From assembly GCA_026545225.1 (NCBI GenBank), contig CM048849.1:30700336-30764335 (forward strand): a stretch of 64,000 nucleotides of DNA, given 5' to 3'. The notes under the pieces are model-generated. The model did no database searches. It was not told the origin of the DNA and saw only the letters and a program-made list of their open reading frames with translations. The translations under genes were made by a program, and so were the position numbers. Origin of the DNA: Cornus controversa. Its lineage: Eukaryota > Streptophyta > Magnoliopsida > Cornales > Cornaceae. This document shows, one piece after another, positions 48,113 through 60,280 of the stretch. Positions within the stretch are counted from its first letter, which is position 1. Each line of letters starts with the position of its first letter.

Positions 48113-48413
48113 AAACCATCATAACTTTTTCATTTCTTATCGGATCACGGCAATATTTTTGGAAGTGAAAGGTAACATTCAGGGGTACCTAATAACCAAA
48201 AACAGATTTTTTTAGAGATTCACAGTGCTGCCAATAGCTGTTCAAAGTTGTTGGTCCTATTCTGCGATTTAGTGAAAAAAGGCGAAAGTTGTCAAACTTG
48301 GAATTCAAGACTATGGGCAATATATTGATAGTCCAGAGGGGGCATTACAAAATCATCCACAATCAAAGGCTGGGAGCATGTTGGCTTGAGATTATTTAAG
48401 ATCGGTATCACAT

Positions 48414-49929
48414 TGATAGGCGTTGAATGTTACGCATTCTAGCCTCTTAACTTATGTATTTTATTCTCTTAGTGATAGATTATTTTGTGATTTTACTTTA
48501 TTTTAGTGTTTTCTGTATTTTCAGGGCCTTAATGATTATTTCAGTTAAAACCGTGCTTTTGGGTTTTTAAAGAAGACATCCAAGATGGTGAGATGAAGCC
48601 TACATCAAGGAGATTCACTCAACCATTTAGTCCAACTCAAATCAGCCCAAGAAAGAGGTCCAAGAGAATTACAGCTGCTTAAGAAGGTTTCGGGCCTGAA
48701 CCCCAAATCTGCGCATAATGCAGTCTTAATCCCGTTTTGGAAAACGGATCAGAAGTCTTATTTTCGAGCCTCAAATCGACATTATTTTCGCGTGGGGTTG
48801 AATGAAATTTGATTCTGCACACTTTTGTATTTCACGAAAATTCCGTAAAACGGACTTCTAGTGGGTCAAAAGTCGGGCCGAAGTCAGCAGGAAAAACCCA
48901 CCTGATTAGTGCTGCGGGAAACCCTAATTTATTCCTAATTGGATTAGGACTTTGGTGTATTCTCTTGGGAAATAAAGTGAAGACTTGGAGGCTGAGTTGA
49001 GGAGGATTGGAGAGAATACAGAGAGAGTCTGAGAGGGCTGAAGAGAACAGAAACATATTCGCAGAGCCATTGGAGAACGAAGTCATACGCATAATTCAGA
49101 AAGATGATGTCTTCTTCCTCAACAGTTGAAGCTTCTTCTTTTACCATGAGCGGCTAGTTCATCTACTAGGGTTTTGATGTAGCCCTAACAAAGCATCAAT
49201 GGTTTGATTGTTTTAATTATTGGGGACCTTTATATACATGCATAGATTGTGTAATTGTGAGGATTCTTATTATAGAATTGAGCAATAAAAGTCTTGTAAA
49301 TTCAATCTCAATGATTTCTTATCTTGTCTTAGATATTTAGTTGTTGTTATTGAACTCAATCTCTTTTGTTTTCTGTGATCATGAGAGAGATTATTACACA
49401 ATGGTAATCACTGAATATATTGTTATGAGCTTTGATGGATTATGCCTAGAGAAGATGAACCATTCTGCACCCTAGATTAGAGTAGTTAGGCAGATGGCCC
49501 ATGCCAATCGAAGATAGTCCATGGCTTAGCCTTAATCATATGTTATCTTCTTGACGGATGAATGTGAGCTTGTAGCCACCGACACCACTTATGCATGATG
49601 TAATTACCCTATAGTTGATTCAATTAACCATTGATTGTGGAGTTAGTGGTGAAGTCAAACACCCTAGGTTTCTCTCCTATTATCTTCACTATCTTGTTTA
49701 CTTTGATTTATTTTATTTTATCTTTTTAATTAGTTTAGTTTAAAAATCAGAATTCTTTTCTTATAAATTTAATTAGAGTTAATTCCGTATTCCAACTCGT
49801 CAGAACATAATCCTTGAGGTACGATACCCATTCATTTCGATAGCCCTATTCTGCAAGGAATTCGTTCTATTGCGAAGTGTGGAAATTTTTAATTAGTATA
49901 CTTTTTGAGTCACACTCACACACGAATCA
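48414..49929 (+). repeat. Solo LTR of the Athila-like family
   Basis: Matches the nested element's LTRs (12061-13492) end to end, TGATAGGCGTTGAATG to CGAATCA, 1,516 bp, but is more diverged and carries extra bases near 49000-49140. CACAT at 48409-48413 and 49930-49934 is a perfect target duplication. It is the recombination scar of a former full element, independent of the copy at 12 kb. Confidence 0.9.
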
Positions 49930-49934
49930 CACAT

Positions 49935-50370
49935 GATTAAAACTACTTCCCTTATTAAAGGGTTAAACAACAAACATTCCCTTATTAAAGGGTCCGACCA
50001 AAACCTCCCCTTATTAAAGGGGCGAGTTCACGAAGCTTGAAACTATGAACCCCCTTATTAAATAGGCGAGCTCACAAAGCTTATAACTATTAAACCCCAC
50101 AGTGGTCCCTTTATCAAATGGCTCTTATCGAAAAGGGTGGGATGAATGAAACTTGATATCACTATTAAACCCCACAGGGGCTCCTCTTATTAAGGGCCCT
50201 TATCGAAAAGGGAGGAATGAATGAACTCTAATTTCACTATTAACCCCACAGGGGCTCCTCTTATTAAAGGGCCTTTATCAAAAAGGGAGGCATGAATGAA
50301 CTCCGAGATCACTATTAAACCCCACAGGAGTTCCTCTTATCAAAAGGCCCTATCAACAAAAATAAGCTCG
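49935..50370 (+). repeat. Tandem array with CTTATTAAAGGG motifs, about 76 bp
   Basis: Units start at about 50085, 50165, 50240 and 50310 (CTATTAAACCCCACAG, then CTCTTATTAAAGGGCC, then TATCGAAAAGGGAGG, then ATGAATGAAC). Shorter CCCTTATTAAAGGG words precede them from 49950. The words are self-complementary (CCCTTA/TAAGGG). Probably the untranslated region of a decayed LTR element. Confidence 0.75.
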
Positions 50371-51850
50371 GTTCTTTAACGAAAAAATACTCTCCAAGAG
50401 AGGTTACGTTAGAATGAAAAAACAAAAAGAGTAGAAGTAACTCGATATTTTCTATGTTTGGCAAGCAAACTCGGGAAATGGGGAGCAACTAACATGAGAA
50501 ATTCAGACTGGCAGGTAATGACTTGTTGGAAAAGGCAAATGTTACATGTGGGAGAAGGCGACTAAGGAGTCTTTTATGAGAACAAAATTACTAACACTAT
50601 CTTATAAAAAGGAGAGTTGAGGTACATCCAACGGTATGCTATAATTTAATACATAATTACTTTTTTATTTAATATTTTATCAAGTACTGACTTGATCATC
50701 GAAATATATTCGGACACCCCTGCTAGCGTGATCACATTTTAAAGTGTATAACCTTATTGAATAAAAATCCATTTTATGAGAGAGGGAGAGAGAGTGAGAA
50801 GCATAGAACTAAAATAAACCCAGATTGTAAAAAGCAAAAATAACATTAACAAATTAATAACAACCTATTAAGAGCTACATCATCATTAGTACGAGCATAT
50901 TCAAAAGAAAACTTACAATAATTGGATGGGGATGTCTACAACAAAAGAAAGCAAAAATTATTTTTCTTCAGTTTTCATTTCCTTCGCAGTTTTTTGTTTT
51001 TTAAAGAAACAAGAGATTGTTGTTACTATCTGAAAGTCAATCAAAATCATTATCCATGTGCACTCAAAGTACTTAACAAATAATAAATATTATTTAAGCA
51101 TTTTAACAAAATGACATCCAAAGCTACTATTATTGCATCTACAAAAAACTTCAAAATCAATGTCGTTTAATCAACAAACGTACACATATGACACCTCATA
51201 GTCTCTTAACTCAGTGACAATGGAATGCATGAAATCTAGGTATACCACATACATGTTGAGCATGCTAAATAAAAGCATTTGAATTCTTAATTCAAGCTAA
51301 AAATGCATAAAACACCAAGAAGGGTTTCTTAACAACTTTCAACTTCCCATAACTAAGTAACAAAAAAATTGAATGACTTGGTACACATAACTTTACTTAA
51401 GCAAAAAAATAAAAAATAAAAAAGGAAATGTCAACATAATTGATTATCAATCAACATAGTTTAGCCCAAAAAGAGAGTTTCCATCAGAACCTAAAAAAAA
51501 AAAAAAAACGTTGATACCCAACCATCGCAATAAGAATAACTAGAAAAAAAAAACACCACAAAAATTTATATAACAAAGAAAATGAAAGAGTATGTTCTAA
51601 AGAAGAAAGATAAAAAAATAAAAAGAGAAAAAAGAAAAGAAAATGAAGTAGAAAATATGGAGACTCCATAAATAATAAGGAGCAATGCAAAATATAAATG
51701 AGAGAGAAGAGTGCGTATATGTAATCACTACATAATCAAATTAATCTCCTTGTGCTTGCATTTACATTACTGGGTCATCATTGCAGTTGTAAGGAGGAGT
51801 TATCTAAATTGTATAATAAGTTCAAGTGAAACCATCTTCTATATATTACA
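50371..51850. other. AT-rich DNA, no gene
   Basis: 50440-50620 may be retroelement-derived; the rest is A/T-rich with poly-A runs near 51495 and 51610. No supported feature. Confidence 0.35.
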
Positions 51851-51856
51851 TACTAA

Positions 51857-52068
51857 GGCCCTGTTTGGATTGGCTTTTGAAAAACGGCTTTTGGTTTTTC
51901 AAACTCAAAAGTCATTTTCGAGAGTGTTTGGATTGGTAAGGCAGAAGAGATTCGAAGTCCAAAAAGAGCGTTTAAAGGAAGCTGGGGGGTACCAGCTTCC
52001 TGATTTAGCTTCTCTTCTCTTTTTCTTCTACGTAAAAGTCGAAGCAAAAGCTCTGCCAAACAGGGCCT
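51857..52068. mobile_element. MITE, PIF/Tourist-like
   Basis: 212 bp, ends GGCCCTGTTTGGATTGGCTT and, inverted, GGCCCTGTTTGGCAGAGCTT. TAA at 51854-51856 and 52069-52071 is the 3-bp target duplication of the PIF/Harbinger group. Related to the longer copy at 30646-30974. Confidence 0.85.
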
Positions 52069-52450
52069 AATTAACATGAGCTAGGAACTTTCATGAAATC
52101 ATATTTGTCTTGGTGATCTTCATCATCTATCCAAGCCTTATTTTAAATATGAATAATGATTCTATTCAATGGGAATTGTATATCCATCACAATTATGCCT
52201 ACCACCTTCATCAAACTGTAACTCATTATTGATTTTAATTAAATAAAAATATAATAAATAATAATAATCACCAAGATCGGGAAATAAAATTAATTATGTG
52301 CTAATTAATTTGTGTGAGAATGCCAAGAAAAGGAAGGAATCGGCGGTTGAAGAAAAAGGAAAATGATAGAATTGACAATAATATTCACCCGACTCTGTTA
52401 CCGACTGACGTGGAAAGCAAATGTGTCAAGACACGTAATTCTCATTTTAA

Positions 52451-52479
52451 GAGTAGTGCTACATCACCCGATTAAAAAA
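52451..52479 (+). repeat. Left terminal inverted repeat (Mutator-like)
   Basis: 29 bp, 28 matches with the inverse of 58820-58848. Confidence 0.9.
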
Positions 52480-52722
52480 CTCTCTCGTGTCTCTACTATG
52501 TTCCCTCTCACGTTTAATCTCCAATTTTTTCACAAAAATTTGGAGCCCTAACTCTCTCGTGGCTACTCTGTTCTCTCTCGTTTCTTCTCACACTCCATCC
52601 CTAATTTTCTCACACAAAGCCTTAACTTCAATCTCTCACTCCATCGCCATTTCTCTCTCACGATCTAAAGCACTTGGGGGTTAAAAAAATCACGATCTGA
52701 AGCAATTCTGAGGTATGTCTTC
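52480..52722 (+). other. CT-rich leader-like block with possible splice donor
   Basis: Repeated CTCTCTCGTG/CTCTCTCACG words end at a GAGGTATGTC donor-like site at about 52710. Acceptor-like TTTCAGGATTA sites follow at 53430 and 53905. It looks like a captured or home-grown 5' leader and first intron, read opposite to the transposase. No protein recognised. Confidence 0.4.
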
Positions 52723-53419
52723 CTCTGTCCTATTGGTTTTGGTTTGACAAAAATTTGTGTGAGTTTGTAACTTTGTTTCTTCACCTTTTTGTCTCTTGTT
52801 TCTGATTGTTTTGCTTTATTATAATATATGTAATATTTTTGGCTTGATGTTTCTTTCGGGTTCCATGTATTAGTGCTTAATCGTAGTTCTTCAATCTATC
52901 TAGCTTATGATTTTCTTATATTTGGATCTAGATCTGAACTCTAATTATTTACCCTAAGAACCCTTTAAATCTGCTAATGTAAAGTGGTTAGGAGGGAATT
53001 TTGTTACTTTATTTTTCCTTTTCAGGATTATTTCTTGTTAATTTCCTTGCTTGCCAATTTTTGTAAGTGGGCATTCTTAGGTGTTTGGTAATGGGGGAGG
53101 GGGGCCTTTGTGACTGTTTAATAAATAATTATTCCTAAAAAAAAAAATATCTAAATGCTTTACAGACTTAATTTTTTGTCTTTAGAAAGATGAAGTCATG
53201 TATGTAGATCAAGTAGGATGTTAAAATAGGATTCATTTACTTAATCTCACATAATTAGAACAAGATTTTATTTTGCTGAGTTGAGTAGATGTTATCGACG
53301 TATCGTAGTATCTTAGATGACAGATTGAAAAAAAAAGACATTTTATTTTAGTAGTGTTTCTTGGTCATTGAGTCTTTTTTTCTCAACTTCAAATGGAAGT
53401 TCCTTGGTACTGATACAAG

Positions 53420-54180
53420 TTTGTTGTTTCAGGATTATAATTTCTAAAAAGCAACAATTTGAGTGGATTTGGCAATGAAGTTGAGCTTAATGGCGTAAGA
53501 GATAAAATTCAATGGTTGTTATAATGAGGATGGAAGTACAATAAAAACCTTGAGGAAGAATTTTGTCTTCTTCACATGTTAGAAAATTGAAGTTCAACTA
53601 TGGACATTGTCAAAGGAAACAAGAATAGGAAACATGCAAACTCAACAATGCTTGTAGCTGGATATAATTCATTTTTAGTTTTTCCCTTTTCTTGTTCTTT
53701 ATGTTAATCTCTAAAATGGATGCTTAGAGATTGGTTTTATGTTGACAGTACATTACTTGTTATTTATGTTAATCTCTAAATGGATGCTTAGAGATTGGTT
53801 CTATGTTGACAATACATTATGGTGAATGTAAGTATTCATTGGATATATTTGTTGTGTTATAACAAAGCAAATATATGATTTTTCAAGATTACAAATTTGT
53901 TATTTCAGGATTACATGTTTTGAGAAACAACACTTGAGTGTGTTTGAGGATGAAGTTAAGCTTAATGGAGTACGAGATACAATGTAATGGTTGAAATTCA
54001 GATAGGGAAAAGGGGACAAGCCTTGCCTCCCAAAAAGCATATTGAAACAACTATAGGCATTGTCAAAAGAAATAAAAACAAACTCCATATTTGACAATGC
54101 GTGTATCTGAATATGCTTCATTTTTTTCCCCAGTGCTTCTTCTTTATGTTGTAAATGAATGCGCAAAGATTGGTTCATTT
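53420..54180 (+). repeat. Diverged tandem duplication, 476-bp offset
   Basis: Blocks starting at 53420 and 53896 share TTTGTT(G/A)TTTCAGGATTA, GAAGTT(G/A)AGCTTAATGG and CAACTAT(G/A)GGCATTGTCAAA-like words to about 54180. Within the first, a 60-bp block with ATGGATGCTTAGAGATTGGT is itself doubled (53703-53760 and 53764-53821). Confidence 0.75.
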
Positions 54181-54626
54181 CTTTTTTCCCTAGAGCCCTT
54201 TGCATAATTTGGTGTTGAGTTTTACCATTGCACTAGAGAAGAAAATTATAAAAAATACTTGGTTTTGGGGGGATCACTTGACAATGCACCGTAGCTAAGT
54301 GTGAATTGAAAAGAACACTAAGTACTTCAAATAATAATAATCTTGTCTAAGAACTCAAAACCAAATAAATCAATCATAAAACATGAATCAACTGGGTGCA
54401 TTTATATTTAAAATTAGATAGACAACACTTGATACTAATTACTAATCCATCTCAAACTAAATTGAGGTTTTCACATCTTCCAAATTACATAATAATAACA
54501 TCTAGACATAAGAGAAGTAAGTTGCTCCATCAACAAATTTTCAACTCATGTTCTAGACCCAAAAAAAAAACTCTTAGAAGTACTCAAAAAATTATATCAA
54601 AAAACTTGAGATGAGGGAATATATTT

Positions 54627-57600
54627 TCAGTACAACTCTACCACAGAGGAATCTATTTCTCCAGCCCTATGTATCAAATTATTTGCGTCGGTTTCCATCC
54701 CAAAAAGAACCTGCAAAGAAAATAAAACCAAGTAACTTTGTATACCTTCAAGATTGATCACTAGCTTGTTTTTTTCTTAACTAGCACCAAAGTATACCTT
54801 CATAAGTAATCTTAGGCTCAAGATTTTTTTCACTATCAAATGAACAACCATCCATTGACTTGTTGGAACTAAATCTTTCATTATTCTGCTACATCACATT
54901 CAATTAGCAATGAACAAATTTAATAAATTAAATGTCATAAATATATAAAAATATAATAAAAATGAACATGAACCAGTAGAAGATGGTTGAAGTTATGATT
55001 TTGCCAAAAGGTGTTGCTCATTGGCATGCAATGTGGTGAATACATCTAGTAATATTAAAAAAGAATCACATAATTAGTAAGAAATAAAATCTTTAAATCA
55101 TTACAAAATAATATAATTGCTTTCTAAATTACCTCGAGTGACTGATCTGCAAAATTGCAATAATTTATCACTCTCCCAGCATATATATCATTCAAAAGAT
55201 GAATTGGAGTTGTTTTCTTAATCAAGGAAAGGAAATAAAATCACATTGGAATCAATGCAATTGAAGTTGACACTATGGTACATTAAATAAGTATATGAAT
55301 GATTCAATGATTATAACATAAACACTTTAGTTACCATGTGACTTTCTTGTGTTGAAATTTTGTCAACAATATGTGAAGTAGTCGAACCAACATCATTCAT
55401 AACCGTTGGAGTACTTTCACAAACCTAAAGAGGCAATGTTTTTAGTAACTATAGTTAAAATATGACAATTAAAACAATAATAAGATATATCTATGCTACC
55501 TTTTTTCTTTTTCTCACTTGTGAGTCATCATTTTCACCAAACGGCTCCCTATTTGTTCTTTGAGAAACCTATTAACATATATTGAACTGAAAATTGAAAA
55601 AATAAAAAAATATGATATAATTTGATATTAAAAGCTAATGCAAGCGATAAAAGTTTTACAATACCTTTTTTCCTTTGTTTATTATTTTGCCAACTATGCT
55701 TTCTTTTCGTTTCGATGGTGGACGACCTTTAGCTTTTGCCTTTAGTGGAGTAAGTAACCTACTATCAACACTGAGTATTTCATTGAGCTTATTGTTACAT
55801 TCAACAGCAGGTATCGATAAAACTTGATTGATTTGTCCACTCTCACAGTTTGAACCCATGGCAAGCAATTTCTCTTTTGTCTCTTTCAATAATTCAATTA
55901 GAAGCTCACACTTATCATCAGAGTATGCTCTAAGCTCTTGAAGTTCACAAAAAAGTGGATTCAACTTATTGTTCCGAAGCCTTTGTTTACTATTGCTAAC
56001 GTCATCATAAGCATTTTTCACAAAAGTGTACCCACGTTTGATGTCCTTTCGCCAATGTTCTAGAATAAAATGAGATGGAACCTCATTCACCTTTTCTTTT
56101 ATCATCACAGAAATTGCATGCTTGCACAAAATTCCTCGAGATTCAAACAAGTGGCATAAGCATTGCACTTTACATTTAGTTTGGATGTAAATAACCTCAT
56201 AATCGACCTCCTTCCAACATATACCATCTTTTCCTATAACATTTTCGGTCACTACAAATGTAGACATCGAACCTTTTCTCTTAATACAAGAGATATTACA
56301 ATAAATTAAACCCCCCAACTTATCCTGAAATAACTTAAAAATATTATTGGTGTAAATTTTTTGAAACTGACTTTCAATAGAAAACATAGTTATTGCAAGA
56401 ATGGTAGTATTAAAAGAAACACAATCCGCCTTAATTTCTTTCTCAACCTTACGTTTCAAGGCATTGTCATATTGTTCAACAAATTGCTTCAACGTAGTCT
56501 TTTAGTGAACATAGCCATCAAAGAAAGCATTCATACTTTCACTTCGTTGGATAGTTGACATTCTAGCCTAAAAGGTACTTTTCACAAATACTGGAACCCA
56601 ACAATGACGATCACCATATAAGGACTTCAACCATTCATTATTCTAAAGCTTGTATTCATTAATCATTTCCATCCAACTTCTTTTAAACCCATCAGGCTTA
56701 ATTGATTCATAGACAATGTTTTTCAACGTCTTCTTAATTACTTTATACTGAGAAAGTCCACCAAGTTTCACAAGAAGTTTTTGCATGATATGCCAAAGGC
56801 ATAAACGATGATAAGAATTTGTAAACACCTTCACAACCGCTGCTTGAATGGCCTTACATTGATCTGTAACAATAGCTTTTAGAGAACACCCCTGCATGCA
56901 TGTCAACCATGACTCAAATAACTATGTATAAGTATTGGTGTCCTCATTAGATAGTAAACCACAAACAAACAACATAGATTGTCCATGATGATTCACCCCA
57001 ACAAATGGGGCAAACGGCATGTCATACTTATTTGTGAGATATGTACTGTCAAATGTAATAACATCTCCAAACGACTCATATGTAACGCGACACATTGCAT
57101 TGGCCCAAAATACATTTCTTAAGCGCCCTTCTCATCATCCATGTCAATCACGTAAAAGAAGTTAATTTGAATTCCTTTTTGCATGCAAAAGAAATAGCTA
57201 TGAAGGGCTTCAGCATCTCCAATCCCAAGTCTCAATTGTCTCGCTTTGGTAATGTAATTTCTACACTCCTTTTCACCAAATGGTAAATTCTCATACCCAC
57301 CAGCCTCAACAACAAGTGAATGAAATTTTTTACTCAACTTTATACCCGCTAAATCATTTAATTCCAATTTTCTTTTGGCATGAGGATCTAGCACCTTGTT
57401 ACATTTAAAGTGTCGTACCTTTCCCAGACTTAATGCATGATTATGATCAAGGTAAATTCGAGCAATAATGAATCTCCCATCACCTTTAGCCGTAACATTA
57501 ATCTTGGCTTTGCAATTGGTCTTAGTTAAAGGCCTTGGGTGAAAAGAGTTTTTTGAAGTTGGTATTGGCTTTCCATACCGAGCACAAGCAAGTGAGAAGT

Positions 57601-57862
57601 ATCTTGATTTTCCATCACTTCCATTCTTCGCACTTACTTTTATTATGCCAAAACCTTGACTCTTAGCATAATTGTTATAATAACTATGAACTTCTTCTTC
57701 AAAACAAAAAATCATTCCAACCATAGGTTTTTCCACTTCATCCCCAAGTTGCATTCCTTCCAACTCTTGTCCATTTGTTTTATCATCATTATTAATCTAC
57801 TCACCACAGGGCATTTTAATTTCTTTGTTTGAAGTCATCTGCATATGAGAACCTTCTTCCAT
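54627..57862 (-). pseudogene. FAR1/MULE transposase, multi-exon, dead
   Basis: Start at 57862 (MEEGSHMQMTSNKEIKMP). FAR1 DNA-binding zinc-finger region: FEEEVHSYYNNYAKSQGFGI to YLDHNHAL (57690-57430). MULE transposase domain: FGDVITFDSTYLTNKYDMPF (about 57080-57020), then SLKAIVTDQCKAIQAAV and FTNSYHRLCLWHIMQKL. SWIM zinc finger: CLCHLFESRGILCKHAI (about 56165-56115). After GKGKK... six short exons with GT-AG borders follow, for example VSQRTNREPFGENDDS and, last, VLFGMETDANNLIHRAGEID ending at 54627. Five in-frame stops (after MPCGE; NTYT; NEYKL; STF; GYVH) and one shift after DMDDE (near 57120, where RLRNVFWANA resumes) make it inactive. It is close to host FRS proteins, but the terminal repeats argue for the transposon itself. 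Confidence 0.85.
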
Positions 57863-58408
57863 TCTAATAACATAAATACAAGGTAAGTACTTGATATACA
57901 AAGAAAAAAGCATAAACCCCATTTTCTAGCCTAAATCTATATGTATAATGTCTTGAATTTGGCACATATTTTAGTAAAAGTATACTAAGCTTTTCCCCTC
58001 TCCCTCATCACTCAAACACAGAGTCCGACAACTTGCAATAATGAATTTAGCATATATTTTAGTCAAAGTAAAATCAAACAAATCACCAAGAAAAGTCATG
58101 AATAAAAGTAGAAACCAAAGAACACAATACCTTCTTCCATTCTAATAACATATATATAGGGTAAGTACTTGATTTACAAAGAAAAAATCATAAACCCCAT
58201 TTTCTGGCCTAGATCTATATGTATATTGTCTTGAATTTAGCATATATTTTAGTAAAAGTATACTAAGCTTTTCCCCTCTCCCTCATTACTCAAACACAGA
58301 GCCCGACAACTCACAACAATGAATTTAGTATATATTTTAGTAAAAGTAAAATCAAACAAATCACCAAGAAAAGTCATGAATGAAAGTAGAAACCAAAGAA
58401 CACAATCC
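57853..58408. repeat. Tandem duplication, 278-bp unit, at the transposase 5' end
   Basis: Copies start at 57853 and 58131 with CTTCTTCCATTCTAATAACA and run through CACCAAGAAAAGTCATGAAT. The first copy includes the transposase start codon, so part of the start region is repeated in the leader. A short third piece (AGAAACCAAAGAACA) is at 58507. Confidence 0.85.
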
Positions 58409-58531
58409 ATTTACAGAGGTAAATCACTTCAAATGGCATTATATATGCTACATGCATGTCTTTTCGAGAAAAAACTAAAGGGAAGGGAAATAATAGAAAA
58501 ATCACATAGAAACCAAAGAACATAATCCATT

Positions 58532-58535
<4 letters not shown>

Positions 58536-58574
<39 letters not shown>
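58536..58574. repeat. TA microsatellite
   Basis: (TA)n within the right arm of the Mutator-like element. Confidence 0.8.
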
Positions 58575-58576
<2 letters not shown>

Positions 58577-58819
58577 ATTACATAAATTTAAAATTATACC
58601 TGAGATTTAAGTTTCTTCGTTTGAGATTTTTTTTTCTTGAAGCATTGGTTCTTCAAAGCGTGAGACAAAGGAACTGAGAGAATAGAGATGAAAAGTTTTA
58701 TTTTTTGGAAGGTTGGGAAGATGAAAAGTTGTTCGAATTTAGAAATATGTTATTTTAAAAATGAGTCCCACTTTATGTGACACATGGCCAACCACGTAAA
58801 CAAGTCGGTAGTAATCGAT

Positions 58820-58848
58820 TTTTTTAATCTGGTGATGTAGCACTACTC
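58820..58848 (-). repeat. Right terminal inverted repeat (Mutator-like)
   Basis: Inverse of 52451-52479 with a single difference (AATCTGG against AATCGGG, plus sense here). Confidence 0.9.
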
Positions 58849-60280
58849 AAAAGAAAATGTAAGAGCAATAAGGAGTTATTAATGATTCCACAACCACCAT
58901 TGGGCATAGTCAAGTGCAAATCAGCATGCGCGCCTTTTGAATTTAAAAGCATGCCTTTACTGAAACACGACTCAGTTGCTAAAGCTATCCACCTCCTTTA
59001 AACCTCAGCCTCTAACATCCAAATTCTAAAACCTAGTTGCTATGTAGACATATATACACATATATTGTATATATATTATATAATGCTCTCAACAAATTAA
59101 GACTTTGTGTATCAATTTTGTATGCAAGATAACAAAATAAACTGTTAATCCCAAGGTTTCAAATGAAGGGTAACTTGGTAGTTTTGATGATAACAACCTA
59201 TTAATTTTGAAATTTAATATTCTACTTGCGTGTAGTGAATTTCAAGATATTTTTTATAAACTTAAGTAATTTCGTGTAGTGAATTTCAAGATATTCTTTA
59301 TAAACTTAAGTAATTCAAGAACAAAGACTTTAGATTTCAAGGGAACTCTCTAGAAAATTCAAATTCATAGAGCCACATGATTATGTAACTCAAAGCTCAA
59401 AGATCAATGTCAAAGTTGAAGTGAATTCAAGCCTTAAAGATAATACACTTAATAGCTCAAGATTGAAGACCAAGAATTGGGTAAATTAGTCTTGGGTGAG
59501 TGTTGAAATAGCCTTATTTGAAAGTTTAACCCTTGATCTAGTGGACTCTAGGACCCGATGCACTTCACGCATATCATTCATAATGGTTCTTAGACATGTA
59601 ATAATAGACCATTAAATTAATTAATTTATTTTATAAGGCCTTAGTTAACATTAGGTTGGTTCAGGCTTGTCATAGCTTTTAAAGAACTCAACTCTTAACC
59701 TAGTTGACTCTAGAAACTTCAATTAAAATGAAGCATATCATTCAAAAGTCTCTAGAATCATTGACTAGGCTCATGAACTTAGATGACTCATATTATAAAA
59801 GTATAATAGTCATGTCCTTAGGATAAATGACTTAACCTAAGAACTTAAATGATTTCCATAAAAAGGGTAAAAGAGTCATTTGGGTCCTATGATATCACTT
59901 CATCACTAAAACTTTCTAAAATTATATATGTGAAGTGACAAAATGTCTTCTTGTTTCTACAAGATATCTACACCATGGTGACATGGCCATAGACATAAGA
60001 TGTCTACATACTTTAACAAGTATATTATTGTAGCAACAACCATTAATGCCAAAGTATATTGTTGCTTGGGATGATTGAACAATATACTTGTGTTATATTT
60101 GTAATTTTTCTATTTAATCATGTATGGTCATGTATGATTTGATTGTATAAAGAGCTTCTCATGAGTCAAATCAACCACACACTAAGTGTTTGACAAAAAT
60201 TCAAAAAACTGCTAAACTTGCTAAATAACGCAATTCATTCCCCTTTTGAGTCATTATTTGGCCAACATAAACAATTGAAT
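58849..60280. other. Intergenic DNA, no gene
   Basis: Contains a 44-bp tandem doublet (59229-59315, CGTGTAGTGAATTTCAAGAT). 59480-59900 repeats a word set about TTAACCTAG, ACTCTAGAA and CATATCATTC twice, loosely. No protein recognised. Confidence 0.45.

Larger units (their letters stand above)
52451..58848 (-). mobile_element. Mutator-like (FAR1-type) DNA transposon
   Basis: 6,398 bp bounded by 29-bp terminal inverted repeats differing at one position (52451-52479 and 58820-58848; tip GAGTAGTGCTACATCACC). The right half holds a minus-strand transposase of the FAR1/MULE/SWIM type. The left half holds a CT-rich leader-like stretch and duplicated non-coding blocks. A clear 9-11 bp target duplication was not found (left flank TCATTTTAA, right flank AAAAGAAAA). 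The terminal repeats are far better preserved than the transposase, so the copy may have moved with help from an intact relative. Confidence 0.85.

Noticed and set aside
50085-50370. CRISPR-like array
   Set aside because: Regularly spaced repeats, but units are contiguous tandem copies without unique spacers, in plant DNA.
54627-57862. Host FAR1-RELATED SEQUENCE gene
   Set aside because: Domains fit, but matching terminal inverted repeats enclose it and it carries several stops, so a Mutator-like transposase is the better reading.
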